64,000 nt of DNA from Kalaharituber pfeilii. Its lineage: Eukaryota > Ascomycota > Pezizomycetes > Pezizales > Pezizaceae. Below the pieces are notes generated by a model that did no database searches, was not told where the DNA came from, and saw only the letters and a program-made list of their open reading frames with translations. The DNA lies in NCBI GenBank assembly GCA_015179045.1, contig WHUZ01000029.1:248001-312000 (forward strand). Reading direction: 5' to 3'. This document shows positions 48,790 to 60,564 of this stretch, piece by piece (the stretch's first letter is position 1; the number at the start of each line of letters is the position of its first letter). The position numbers and the translations under genes are program-made.

Positions 48790-50920
48790 GTTCAAGTTCA
48801 GAAGAGTTAGACGCCACTGATGTTGAATTAAATTTCGTTAAGGAACCGATAGTAAATAAATAAAAGTTGAGAGGCGCTTGTGGTTGTGGTTGTGGTGGTG
48901 GTGGCAAACTGTTGGGTAATTCTCGTGGTATTACGGATGTGAAAGGCGCCTCTCGGAGAAGGTAGGAAAATATAATGAAATGTTGAGTTGCTGAAAAGAA
49001 ATAAATCAGGTGCTAAGTGTTGGCATAAATGCTATGGGGAGCATCAGAGTTGGATTTTTGGTGGGGTTGGGCTTTCTTTGGTCTCCAAAATATTCCTGTT
49101 TCTAGTATGTAGCTCGGAAATGTATAAATTGGTTCGCTGACCAAAGATCGCATTTGTACGTGTAAAAATGGTATGAGAGAAATTCATGAAGGGGGCAACC
49201 CGATGTTTATGGGTTTGGAGAGTCGACCGGGAGGGCTGTTCCTTGTTTTGGTACAGTAAGGGCGAACTGTTGCCTGCCGCACTACTGGTTGCCCAGGCAG
49301 TGTGATGTTCGGCAGCATGCAAACCTAGCAGCACCATGACCAGAATTGCATAAGACTGTCAACTCACAGCATTTCTGGTGTGGGGGGTTGAAGATTAGAC
49401 GAAATCGTGATTTGACGGTGAAAACAGCCAGACAATTCTGAATATCTTGACTTGATTCAATTTAGCTCATGGCTCAGCGCCTACCACCAATCAGTTCAGC
49501 CAGGAGGGTGTCAAGGTTCTAAGGTGCGTGAGTGGCTTTGAACCCCCCCGCCCCTGGCAACGACAGGGGGGGAAAAGCCGAATTCACTAGCCAATTATAA
49601 CGCACATCACATTCATTGCAGTTACCCCACCATCACAATTGTTTCCTTTGCATAACGATACTTCTCCAGGTTTGTTTTGAGCGTTGGATCAACGATAGCA
49701 ACAGAGCATTTATATCGCTTCGAATAAAAGTAAATAGAGAGGTAAGTGATAGTTTTTATTTTCGTGGAAGTTGGGTTATTCAAAATCCGTAACCGTTCTA
49801 TGTGAATTGTGTAAAGTCGAGTATGGAACTCAATCATGCTGGACATCGCATCGCACATTACTTTTATCTTCCAGCTTATCCTGCAACTATGATTGTGAGA
49901 CGTAGGTCTAATAGTAAGCTAAGCGCGCAGGATAAGTCGCTGATTATCGATGTACGGTCCCCTCTTCCGGAACTACCACCTGGGTGTGTCGACAAAAATT
50001 AGCACTCACATTATTGTTTCAAATTCGCCCTACAGTTTCTTGACAGCTCTGTGACCCTTCAACGGTGTTTTTCCACGTTTTTGGCAAACAGATCGACCGT
50101 ACAGTAGGTTTTGAGTGTTGTATGCTCCTCATTGGGCTCCTGAGAATTCTCGACCAAAGCCATTTGGACAGTAGGCTTTGCTGGCCCCATTGTGCCTCCT
50201 GTGATGAACAACGCACACGCCAGGTTGACAGCTACATTCATTACCCCCCTCCCCCTTTTTCACATCCTAAATATTCATCCCATTGGATTATGTTAAATAT
50301 TCGCACAGCATGCCACCATTTCTGCGACTATGATAAAAATGAACAGCTTTCCCATCAGACATGACGACACTAGAGCTCTTTTTGTCCCCTCACCCAGTTG
50401 AGACCTATTTTTCCGGCTTGGTATGCTTAGACATCCTAACCAGCTGCAATCTCATGAGGTTCCCTGATTGAGGACGCTCCAGTAGGTATGTACTCGGGTG
50501 AGTACATCTCTCTAGCTTGAAGGTGATGAAAGTCAAATGTGACTACGCCTTTGTAACGGCTGAAGCAAAGGCGTCTCCATAACCCATAATAATTTTCCAT
50601 TCCAACTCGGTCCATGAATTTTTGAGACTGACGTGGACTATGTATTTCTCGAACCACCAGAGCGTATGTCTCAATGCCTGAAGCAAGATAGGTCTGCTGC
50701 TGCAATCCAGTGCTTTCTTGTTTGAGGAACATGTGGGACCTAGGCTGCATTGCAATACGCTAGTTGAATTGGCTACAGAATAGTGGGCCCATAGTAGAAA
50801 GTTTGAAAACAAAACCGTAACATGCGTTCCATTTAATCCGGAGCAACCTCTGATCTCATTCCAGGAAAGGAGTGGTGATGCTTTCTCCTACATTGAGTTA
50901 ACTGTGTAGAGGAAAATAAT

Positions 50921-50994
50921 TGCAGGTTACACTGGCCATGTACTGCCTAATGCTGCTCGGGCACATATTCACTGCAATATTTTAGCCCTGCTCC
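50921..50994 (+). repeat. Dispersed repeat, copy 1
   Basis: This copy shares GTTACACTGGCCATGTACTG-type sequence with 53595-53675, about 80 percent by eye over some 75 bases. Both continue through GCCTAA, a CTCG/GCAC core and a GCAATATTTTAGCC-like end. Most of the differences I compared are transitions. Confidence 0.65.
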
Positions 50995-51778
50995 AAGAAG
51001 TTGTGTGAAGAGTAAGAGTGTGGGGTTCATCGATGTAAGGGCAATGCGGGAGGGTAACAGAGGTACAGTAAATTCAATTGGATGTTCAAGTTGGGAGTGG
51101 TTGAAAGGGCCAATCGGAAACAGGGCGTCATCTCAGCGTCAAACCAGTCCACTTAACCCAGTTTTGGAGGCGACCTGAGTCCATCATTTCATTTGCCTCG
51201 CTTTTGGTCCTTAGGATTACGCCTATCAGCCGAGTGCCAAACTCTTACAATGTTGCACCAAAAGCAGCAAATGGGGTCGAGCACGCTCCAGTCACGAGCG
51301 AGTGCAGACGAACATACCATCTTCTCCATTGTGGAACTAAGGTGCGTGTGCATGATCCAGACACTGTTTAATCTTATTCGCGCTGGTAATGCCGTGCATG
51401 CTATGAGCGGGTACAGCTACTTCTGCATGCTCTGCGGCTTGTATTTAGTTCGTTCTACCGAGGCCTTCATAGGGGACTGCTGATGCATGGGAGCTCTTGC
51501 TGGCAAGGATAGGAGCCCTACTTGCATTGGTGCTACTTTTGGACTTGCATCTTCGGGGACTGCTGGGGGGTGTGATGATGATGGTAATGACGATGAGGGT
51601 GGTGGTGGTGCTGCTGGCGTGCTCCTGCCGCGTGTGTGCTTGGAGGTTATGATGATGAACGAGGATGGGAGGGACTGGAAAGAGACAGGAAGACATGCAC
51701 GGGCCGAGGACAGCGAGGAAGCGGTGCGGTGGTTTGCTGTGCAGCTGGCGCTCAGTCGATGACGAGGGGGGATTCGCT

Positions 51779-51927
51779 GGGCGCCAAGGCCGGCGCCGAC
51801 AGGCCGCACACAGGGCGCCATTTGGCTGCCGCTGAGCGACTGCTCCACGCAGCCTTGGTCAGCCCCACGCCGGCCGCGCGCACCGGGCTGGTAACCAGCC
51901 GCGAGCGTGTGGCCTGCCTTGGCGCCC
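51779..51927. repeat. GC-rich inverted repeat with 12-bp arms
   Basis: GGGCGCCAAGGC at 51779-51790 is exactly complementary, inverted, to GCCTTGGCGCCC at 51916-51927. The sequence between and around is unusually GC-rich for this part of the window. It lies in a patch open in several frames. Confidence 0.6.
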
Positions 51928-53594
51928 GAGTGGTCCGCTGCTGTTTTAAGGCAACGCACGAGACTCCCGCTGCTTACGCGCCTTGGAGGCCCCATCCGCC
52001 CCGTCCCTTCCAGCATCTCCAGGGCAAAAGAGAAGCATATTACGAGGACCAATGCCCAACAAGCAGCTGCTCCATGCCCCCTCAGCTATCCGACAGATCT
52101 TGCGGCATTACATCGATCTCGGGCTCAAGTGTCATTGCATTCTGCCCTGGGCGGGCGCCGAGAAGGAAGAATGAAGCGTGTAACGGCATAGATTAACAAT
52201 CACCCCCATGGCTCTATTTCAGAACGAGGCCTATTCCCTCACGACTGTGTTCACCACTTATTGCATCTCCAGTGACGAAATATCTCGATTGATTGGCAGC
52301 TATTTGTTGCTGCGTTTTGTCGCTCTTCGTTTAAGTTGTATGAACCGACCTGACCAATTCCTGACCTCACCATGGCAGAGCACCTACAGGTCTTAACTCC
52401 TCTCGATCTTTTGCATTGTTCTTGGTTCAGTTTCCAATCCACTGCAAGCTTTAACTTTCTCGGCTATGATCGTCACTTGGCATATGCTTATAGGGAAGGA
52501 TAATGGCCGAGCCTTAGTGTGAAGAGTGCCGAGTTGATAACCACGGTCCTGGTAGAGGTTGCTGATCGTTTTCGGGCAAACGTTTCGACGGAACAGTTTT
52601 CCTGATCACGAGGTCGATCAACTTGCATGATTGACAGAATTGGTGGCTCAACAGGGACACTTTACAAGTACAAACTCAGGACCCAGAAACTCTTCTTCTG
52701 ACCTTAGACCTTCCGCAATACATCAAAATCTATTTCTTCAATATCTGACATTTACTGGCACGAGAACGTTGGATTCTACTATAGCAACTGGCTTGGGATC
52801 TATTCGATGTTGGACTCATTCAACGTTGGAGTTAGTATCGTGTCTACAGTGCATCATGTAAACCCAATAAGATTCGAAAATGGAGACGGACTTAGCGATC
52901 AGGTTACAGAATACCCTTTAATTGTTATTTTTCCCGGTAGCATTGGACTGTGACCGTCACTTCTGCTAGCACTTTAATCAAAATCAGCCAACCACCCGCG
53001 ACGTCACAGGCTGATAAGAGATTAATTGGGTCCAAGCTTTCTGGAGTTCTGGAAAGATTCCTTGCATGAGATGAGTTCTGAGACATGTTTAGGTATGTAG
53101 GTAGCCTTTATCACTACTCGTACAGATATGTAATCAAGCAGTGATGTTGATTATCCTGTGATTCTTGCTAAAAGAGAATAAAGAGCGGTACATAAATTAA
53201 CTCAGGTGCTATTATTGGGTTCGGCGGTTTTCTCTCCATTTGATTTATGTTTACTCAATACAACGATAAACGATCAGATGACGGAGGCGGAGTATAGGGG
53301 CCAGAACAGACCGGGGCCAGTTCTAGGAAGCCAGGGATATTTCTCAACAATTAGAGCTTTTAGTGCCGTACCGTCATTCACGAGCTTTCCCCGCTTTTTG
53401 AATGGTTAAGGAATCATAATTATACTTATTATAGCCTAGATACCATGGGATTCCGGATGTAATAGCCGAATTGTACACATGAATTAAATGGGGGGAATGT
53501 TGGAGAAATATTCAAAATGTTCAGGATTTGCAGCAGTTGCACCGTCTGAACGAATTCTAGTATTGATGTGTACTCGGTTGTGGGGGAATATTAC

Positions 53595-53675
53595 ATGTTA
53601 CACCAGCCGTGTACTGCCTAAGGCCGCTCGAGCACAGTATTGATATTCATCATTGCAATATTTAGCCTTGCCCCG
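53595..53675 (+). repeat. Dispersed repeat, copy 2
   Basis: Second copy of the repeat at 50921-50994, on the same strand and 2.7 kb away, with a seven-base insertion before the shared GCAATATTTTAGCC-like end. The spacing would fit decayed direct repeats, but no retrotransposon coding was seen between them. Confidence 0.65.
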
Positions 53676-54732
53676 ACTACTTTACAACAATGATTGTCAG
53701 CTTCATACAGATCAATTACCGCATAAGGTCCAGAAACAATGGTTAGATTTATGTTGGTTCAGATACAATGACATAAGTGCTCACTGCTCTGCTACATGTG
53801 AACGCTGAATATATCTCCTCTCAGTCTAACCATACCACTCCTACAACTGCTTTTGAATTGCTTAGAAGGTTTGCGAAAGTGAAAGAATCTTAGTATATTA
53901 GTTCTAACAGCATACACGGCATATCGTAACTGAACTTCCGTACTGATGCCGAAGCTAGCCAGAGTTATGCACCTGAGAATTTCATATCAAACAGTCAACT
54001 GTGCCTTTTACTTGTGGACGCAATTTAAAGGTTTGAACTTCAAGTACGAATTAGCATATGATATATAAAATGCGAGAGGAAAGAGTTTTGTTTGTGACCT
54101 GCAGCTTTATACCCCAAGACTGCTTATGAATTACAAAGAGGCATATGGAAACAAGAAGGAGACAGGGATGTATACATGTGGGCCAGATCCCACTGCAATG
54201 TGTTTGGTTGAGAAAAATGATATTGACTAGGATTCTGTGTCTTCAGACGGTGTGAGGGTGCCAAGGCTGAATATACAAGAAAGTGAGATGGAGTGCTGAC
54301 ATGACTATGAATCCACCCAGAACCGGAAGTAGCAATGTAATGATATTGACCAGTACATGCTCGGCCTTGTTTTTTTCTGGAGTTGTGTAATTATAGGGTG
54401 AGATGTTTTGCACCGAGGGATTTTTGCGCAATGCAAGCAGACCTATCGGGCCTATCTATAGCATCACTAGGTTACTGGTTGCGAGACTAACTGGGTTATA
54501 AGTTAGGTTGCGTTACGCCTACGGGTACATATCGCGTGTTTTACAGACGTCTACTGGCAAACGTAGCTGTTAGGTGTCTAGCGTAGAATTTAGAAAATCG
54601 GGCGATGCGTGAACTGTCGACGGAGATGGCGAACGCAAGATGGTTATATCGAGATCGATGTGGCTGTATTCCAGTTGATTGAAGGCTTAGGAAAGTACGT
54701 CAGGCAACCCAATATGTTGCCAACAAATGCAA

Positions 54733-54784
54733 GTATGTATGTATGTATGTATGTATGTATGTATGTATGTATGTATGTATGTAT
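54733..54784. repeat. (GTAT)13 microsatellite
   Basis: Thirteen uninterrupted copies of GTAT make a perfect tetranucleotide microsatellite in non-coding DNA. It should be highly polymorphic between strains. Confidence 0.95.
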
Positions 54785-55220
54785 GTGCTTCTGAAAAGCG
54801 GGATGAGGAGTGAGGCATGAGACGAGATCTAGCGGAACAGAATCTTCATGTGGAAGAAGGAACGGAGGGCTGAAGCTTGGAGGAGGAGCCGAGGAACGCC
54901 AGGAGGAGGATCAGTAATGCTTCTTGGAAATGGGTGATTCTGGATCCGAGAGGCTGGGAAGCCTGACTACCTGGGAGCCGGGTAGCCGCGCTGGCTTGAT
55001 TTACTTGACACGGGACAACACTCCAGCTGCTATCGAGTAATCCTTGCTGGAAAGTGGGGTACGTACTTCTAGGTTCATACTTAACACTGTCACGGGGACA
55101 TACAAGGCTTGAGGAGATTGATTACCAGACCCAGCTGGAATGAGAACTACTTAAAATGCATGATACACTTAAAGTGCTTACAGAATGAGTCTAGAACAAT
55201 GATGCCAACGCCTCGATGAC

Positions 55221-55222
<2 letters not shown>

Positions 55223-55252
<30 letters not shown>
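55223..55252. repeat. Poly(A) run of 30 bases
   Basis: Thirty consecutive A residues in a gene desert. A similar run of 28 A, preceded by a C-rich stretch, lies at 55864-55891, and one of 30 at 46664-46693. Confidence 0.9.
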
Positions 55253-55255
<3 letters not shown>

Positions 55256-56514
55256 CGAATTATGCATCTTCGAGTGCCAGCATTGAACCCACATATTGCA
55301 TTGAAACTTGGCATCAGTCCTGACCGGAGTATGATCATTATAAGGAAGCGGGTCCTCGCTAACTCTCGCTTCGAGGCTGCACGGTTTCTACACGTACAAT
55401 GGCAGTTCCGATCGGCAGAACGGCCAGCTGCCTTACCCTCAATCTCAGTCTCATCCCCATATAATATCAAGCCTCAAATTTTTTAACCTTCCAACGCCCC
55501 TGATGCCCCACTACAATTGACTTTTTCTCCGCCGTGCGCCTGACGCCTACTGCTGCACAGAATCGATAACGTTGAGACGGAGCCTTGCATTATGCCCTAC
55601 ATTGCCATCACATACAAACTAGCCTGGTAACTAGTTCTCCAACATCGTCACACACATACGTGCGCTGGTGCAAGAGGTTAAGTTTCATGTATGTATAGAG
55701 ATGCATATTCGGCTATAGATCATGGATCGATATGTAGGTAAGATCAGAGGGTTCGGGGGCTGTTACCGCGCTAGCTGATATCGCATATAAATATCTATAT
55801 CTCTAGCCTCAATCATCCCCAAACGACCTCCCCCGCCCCCACCCCCCCGCCCACCCCCCACCCAAAAAAAAAAAAAAAAAAAAAAAAAAAACACGTGTAT
55901 GTGGAGATACAAACTGTGCTCGTGCCCCAGTTTAAAGAACATAAATAAGGAACGAATCACAACAGAAGAGTTGATGATACGTGCTTTTGCAATGCTTGTC
56001 GCATTTTATATGCGTTGGCGAGGCTACGAAGGTTGAGGTGCTTCTGTAGCCTTGTGTTCGGTGCAGGGGGGCGTTGGCGCGTGTAGACTAGTTGGGCGTA
56101 GGTAGTGAAGTAGTTGGGATGGAGGACTAGATGAGATGCCTGGTGATGAAGGCGACTGTGAACTGAAATAGGATGAGATGGGGCCTGCAGGGGAAGATGA
56201 GGTACAGTTGATGGACTTCAGGGTAATGCAAATGCGGAGGTTGGTGCAGCAAGGGTACGCAACCAATCAAAAGAGGGGACTACTGACAGCTTTGGATAAC
56301 ATGAGTTCAGGTTCAGCGCCTATTTGCAACCAATTAAAATTATCAAATTCTGGAAAAATTTTCATCTCTGCTGGGTGGTCTCTAAAGCAACTGCTATTAT
56401 CTAGTAAAACTAGCCAGAAAAAGAGAATTGCTTCTAACACAAACATACTGTACAAATGTGAACTCCCCTAGATTATCCAGAATTATGCAACTATTACACA
56501 TTCCTCTTTCTTAA

Positions 56515-59500
56515 TCACACCTTCACCTCCCTCCCCAATAACACCCTCAACACCACTGCAGCTCCTTTCTTACTCATCCCCTTGTCCCCCTCATAACACC
56601 TCCCCTCCTTCCTTGCCCCTTCCCACTCTGTACCGGCACCCATCCGCTCCCGATTGCCCCAATACAACCCTCGCATCCCTCGTCACCATCACACTTACAC
56701 GCTTCTATCCTTTCCACCCCTTTTCCTAACCATCCCTCTACATCCTCAAATACCCGCCACGACGTTACCCCACTATTACCCCCACCACCACCATTGGGGT
56801 CGTAAAAGACCATACCGCTGCCGCCACCACCCGCGGCGAGCTTTACGCGGCACTTAACTCGAACCGTAGATGGAAGCAGTGCCCCCGCTACCGCGTGCTC
56901 GGCGCCGTGCACTGCGGCTTCGAGGTCGATATGGAGGGTCTCAAGGAGCGGAATGAGCTGTGAGGGAAGATCGATCCACGTGCCAGTTGTAAGGCGGATG
57001 ATAGGAGGCGAGACTTCGCCCGCAGGAATCTCAACTGTGTCTAAAATCTTTGGGGGGGAAGGAGGGGGGGAAATCTTGTGGTACCCGTAGATCGTTGTCG
57101 TGAGACGTATTTTCCCATGCGACGCAGTGAGTGTAGTAACTGCAGGGTTCAGTTTGGTATCTGATGGGGATGCTGAGGGGGAGTGAGATGCAACGGGCAG
57201 AGTCGGTGCGGCGATAGTTAGAACCCTGACAGCTTCTGTCTGTACAGGCCAGACATCGGTATGGTCTCGTGGTCGAGTCATGTACTCCACACTCACCAGC
57301 TCCACCCTGGCGAATCTTTTCTCTGGAGCGACATCTTTAACCAAGTAAGACTTACCCTGATGTAAAAAGATACCACCCTCATATACTGTGAAGCCGGCCC
57401 GCGAAGGCTCCAGTTCCTCGAGCACCACGTTCCGGTGATTCGTTACGTCAATGACTGCAATGGGAGGGTCGTCTTCCGTATCTCGGATTGCTACATGCCT
57501 TGCTGGGGAAGGAAGATATCGCGGATGTGGGTGATAGTAGTAAACATCGTCCTCACCATATACTTTCATTCCTCGTATCAGTTTCTCCTCGCAAAGTTTC
57601 GCCAAAGCGTCACCGAAATATATCCTGTCCCGTACAGGATGAATTGGCAGTTCTGCTGCTGCGCACTGAATATGCCCCTCTGCCACCCCTTCATCCCCCC
57701 ACATCTCTACTCTCACTTCGGCATTGGGCTCATTCATTAGCTCCCCAGGATGATTCATATAATACCTATCCATCGGCGCCCCGCCCCCGACTAGTACTGC
57801 CAGTGAATCTTTATTTCTCCTCCCCGCACGCCCACTCTGCTGCCTCATTCCTGCGATGCTATACGGAAACCCCATCATCACCACCGCGTCCAAGCTGCCA
57901 ATATCTACGCCCAGCTCCAGCGCATTCGTTGCTACAATTCCAAGCAACTGGCCTGTAAACATCTCGCGCTCAATTTGGCGGCGGTCTTGCGGTGTATATC
58001 CCCCGCGGTAGGCCATGACACGGTCTGCGACATCCGGGAAGCCTATGCGTTGCAGTTCGTTGCGTAGGGCGTTAAGTAGGAGTTCACATGCTTTGCGAAT
58101 GCGGCAGAAGGCGATGGTGCGCACGCCGCGGAGGAGAAGATGGGTTAGGAGGCGGGCGGTCTCGGAGATGGTGTCGACGCGGCCAGAGGTAGGAGAGGCC
58201 GCGTCCTTGAGGGGACAATTCCAACAAACAAATTGTTTGGATCCAGAGGGGGAGCCATTGATGGAAATATGGGTAACGGAGGGGACGCCAAAGATAGCTT
58301 TCATATGCTAGGAAGCATGGCATTAGCTTTTACACTGTAGTACAGGTAGAAGGAACTTCGGGGTATACCTGCTCAGGATTGGCAACCGTTGCAGAGCAGG
58401 ATATGAACCTGATGTTCTCATTCCCCACTGCAGCACAAAGTCGCTTCAAGCGCCTCATTATGAACGCCATATGCACCCCAAAGAGATTATTGTACACATG
58501 CAATTCTGAATTACCATATTAGCGCTGGGCAAGACTACAATAAGGTATAGATCTATCCTACCATCCACAACTACAAACCTCAATTCTTTTAAAAAGCTCC
58601 TCCACATGCCCTCATTCGGCAACACTGACAGATGTAACATATCAGGATTCGTGAAGATTACCCTCGCCCTCTCCCGTATCCTCTGCCGCTCTTCCATCTT
58701 CGTGTCTCCGTCGAATGTGTCCACTTCCACTTCCGCCATCATCTCTCCCATCCAGGAGAGCAGTTCTTTCAATCCCCGGAGCTGATCCTGGGCAAGCGCC
58801 TTAGTAGGAAAGATGTACATGGCTCTTATATCTGGATCCTTTTCCAACGCATGCAGCACTGGTATCTGGTATATCAAGCTCTTTCCGGAGCTTGTCGCTG
58901 TGGAAACAATCACGTCTTCGCCAGCATGTATGGCATTGATAGCCGCGACTTGATGGGTATATAGTTGAGTAATACTGCGAGCATTATACAATGCATTGAC
59001 AAGATTCTGGGAAAGCACAAATGTAAGGTCTCCATAAGCTGCTTCTCGCGCAGGAACAGTGAAGTGCCCATCTGCCACAATCTGATCAAGATAGAAATCT
59101 GGAGTAGCTTTTATCTCATCTAAGATTTCAGTGATAGATTTTCGTTCCTTGGGTATCTCTTTGGGGATTGTGCTTTCTGTAGGGGGCGTCGTTGTCGCTG
59201 ATGACGATGTCTCGTACGGTGACACAGGCATACAAGATGCGCATGCGGCCTTCAGATGCTCCACAGCGTCAACGCCCTGATTTGCACACTTCACCAAAAA
59301 GGCATTGATGGCGTTCTTAAACTTTTCGTTCCTCCTGGTAATCACCTGGAGCATCTGTGCCTGCGTCAATTCCCCGCCTCCACAAGCAATAGCACTTCCA
59401 CCTTTCCGTTTCTTCCCGCTCTTTCCCCCCTTCGCATTATCCACAAACTCGAACAGTAGTACCATCTTCTTCTTTGCGTCACCCTCGCAGTCGTCTTCAG

Positions 59501-59969
59501 CTTCCCCACCTCCTGAAACCCATTCTAGCCTCACTCCTCCTCTCTCCCCTAATAACCATTTCACCTCAATTACTTCCTCAATCGTAATATCTCTTCCAAT
59601 TCGGCCTCTGACCCCACTTTTGATCGTCTCGAATGTGGTTGTTAGATGCTTCTTTGTACAGCAAAAGGTATATACTAGATTCAAAGCACTGTGAGTCTTT
59701 AAAAGTTGTGCAAAGTGCTCGGGCCAGGAAGATTGCGGGACGGCAGGAGGCCCAGGCTCAGGCTCAGTAATCTCTTCAGCCACATCTGTCTTTGCAGCCT
59801 TAGCCTTCTTCAAATTGACTTTCGGTTTTGTTTTGCCCTTGACTGCTTTTGGACCAGTTTTCCCAGTTTTCAGATCATTCCCAACATCGTGAGCATCATA
59901 ATTCCTCTCAGTAGTGTTTTCAATCTGAGTGCCATCTCTATCGGTGAGTTTTCTTTTCCGCGGCGGCAT
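56515..59969 (-). CDS. HRQ1: HRQ1-type RecQ-family DNA helicase (C-terminal frame break)
   Basis: Three exons: 59969-58562, 58505-58369 and 58307 leftward. In the uninterrupted frame translation stops at 56574 (1092 residues). The first ATG gives MPPRKRKL, a nuclear-type basic start. Motif I is TATSSGKS (about residues 357-364). Motif II, DELH (469-472), is restored only by splicing. SCSATV is motif III and QQSGRAGRRNKD motif VI. This order, and the Cys-rich CKCDGDEGCEGC end, mark the HRQ1/MrfA group, nuclear 3'-5' helicases acting in crosslink repair and telomere control. The expected last block, C-YEGDKGMSKKGAAVVLRVLLG, is present just downstream in another frame ending at 56515. One missing base, or a small unrecognised intron, after the GCEGC cysteines would reconnect it. 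The gene lies 600 bp downstream of BBC1 on the same strand. Confidence 0.88.
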
Positions 59970-60564
59970 TTGATCAATCAAATGCCATTTCGCTTATGTG
60001 ACACGCATGTGTTTCTTGGACGCGCATAGGAAGACGCGTAAAAGTGAGAAGCCTTCGCGCTTATCGAAGGGTAAAGTATTAGTCGTTATCTTCACGTGAC
60101 CGATGGGTGCAACCACATAAAGCTCTACACCAGAGACTAAGTAACTTTGCAGGCAGAAAATACAGCCCATGTACTCTTGAATAACATCCAATTACGATTA
60201 GATTTACCATTGTTATATGAGCGCAGAAGATGGTGCCACGTCTGTATTATTAGGATTGATGCGGACCTCTTTTACTCTCTTGAAAACCAAATCAGCATAA
60301 GAATCAATGAAAAGAAATACAAAATTGGTGGTAAGACAGATGCCCAATGTTGCATACACTTTACAATGTGCACAAACGAGAGAGTGGAGACAAAGGAGAT
60401 AATGAAATATAAACCAAACTAGACAAGCCATGCTCCATCTACAACTGCGGCAGGCATTGACTCTTCGTACTAAAGATATTATGATAAATATCCTGACCCA
60501 GCTCATGCAATCCTCTCAGTGATTCCTAGGTAGTAAAATAGTATCTTATCTCGCTCTGATCATG
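59970..60564. other. Intergenic region between BBC1 and HRQ1
   Basis: About 600 bp separate the BBC1 stop from the HRQ1 start on the same strand. It should contain the BBC1 3' end and the HRQ1 promoter. No further gene or clear motif is seen. Confidence 0.5.

Larger units (their letters stand above)
48790..56514. other. Gene desert with repeats
   Basis: About 7.7 kb without a supported gene. It contains a repeat pair (50.9 and 53.6 kb), a GC-rich patch around 51.5-52.2 kb with palindromic arms, a (GTAT)13 microsatellite, A-runs of 28-30 bases at 55.2 and 55.86 kb, and TCTCGTGCC-type motifs at 52.76 and 55.92 kb. Frames of up to 211 codons in the GC-rich patch are open on both strands and so probably reflect composition, not genes. 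Confidence 0.55.

Noticed and set aside
51417..52052. A 211-codon minus-strand frame
   Set aside because: It overlaps a 186-codon plus-strand frame in a GC-rich patch, has no recognisable motif, and is Ser/Pro/Ala-rich as expected from composition alone.
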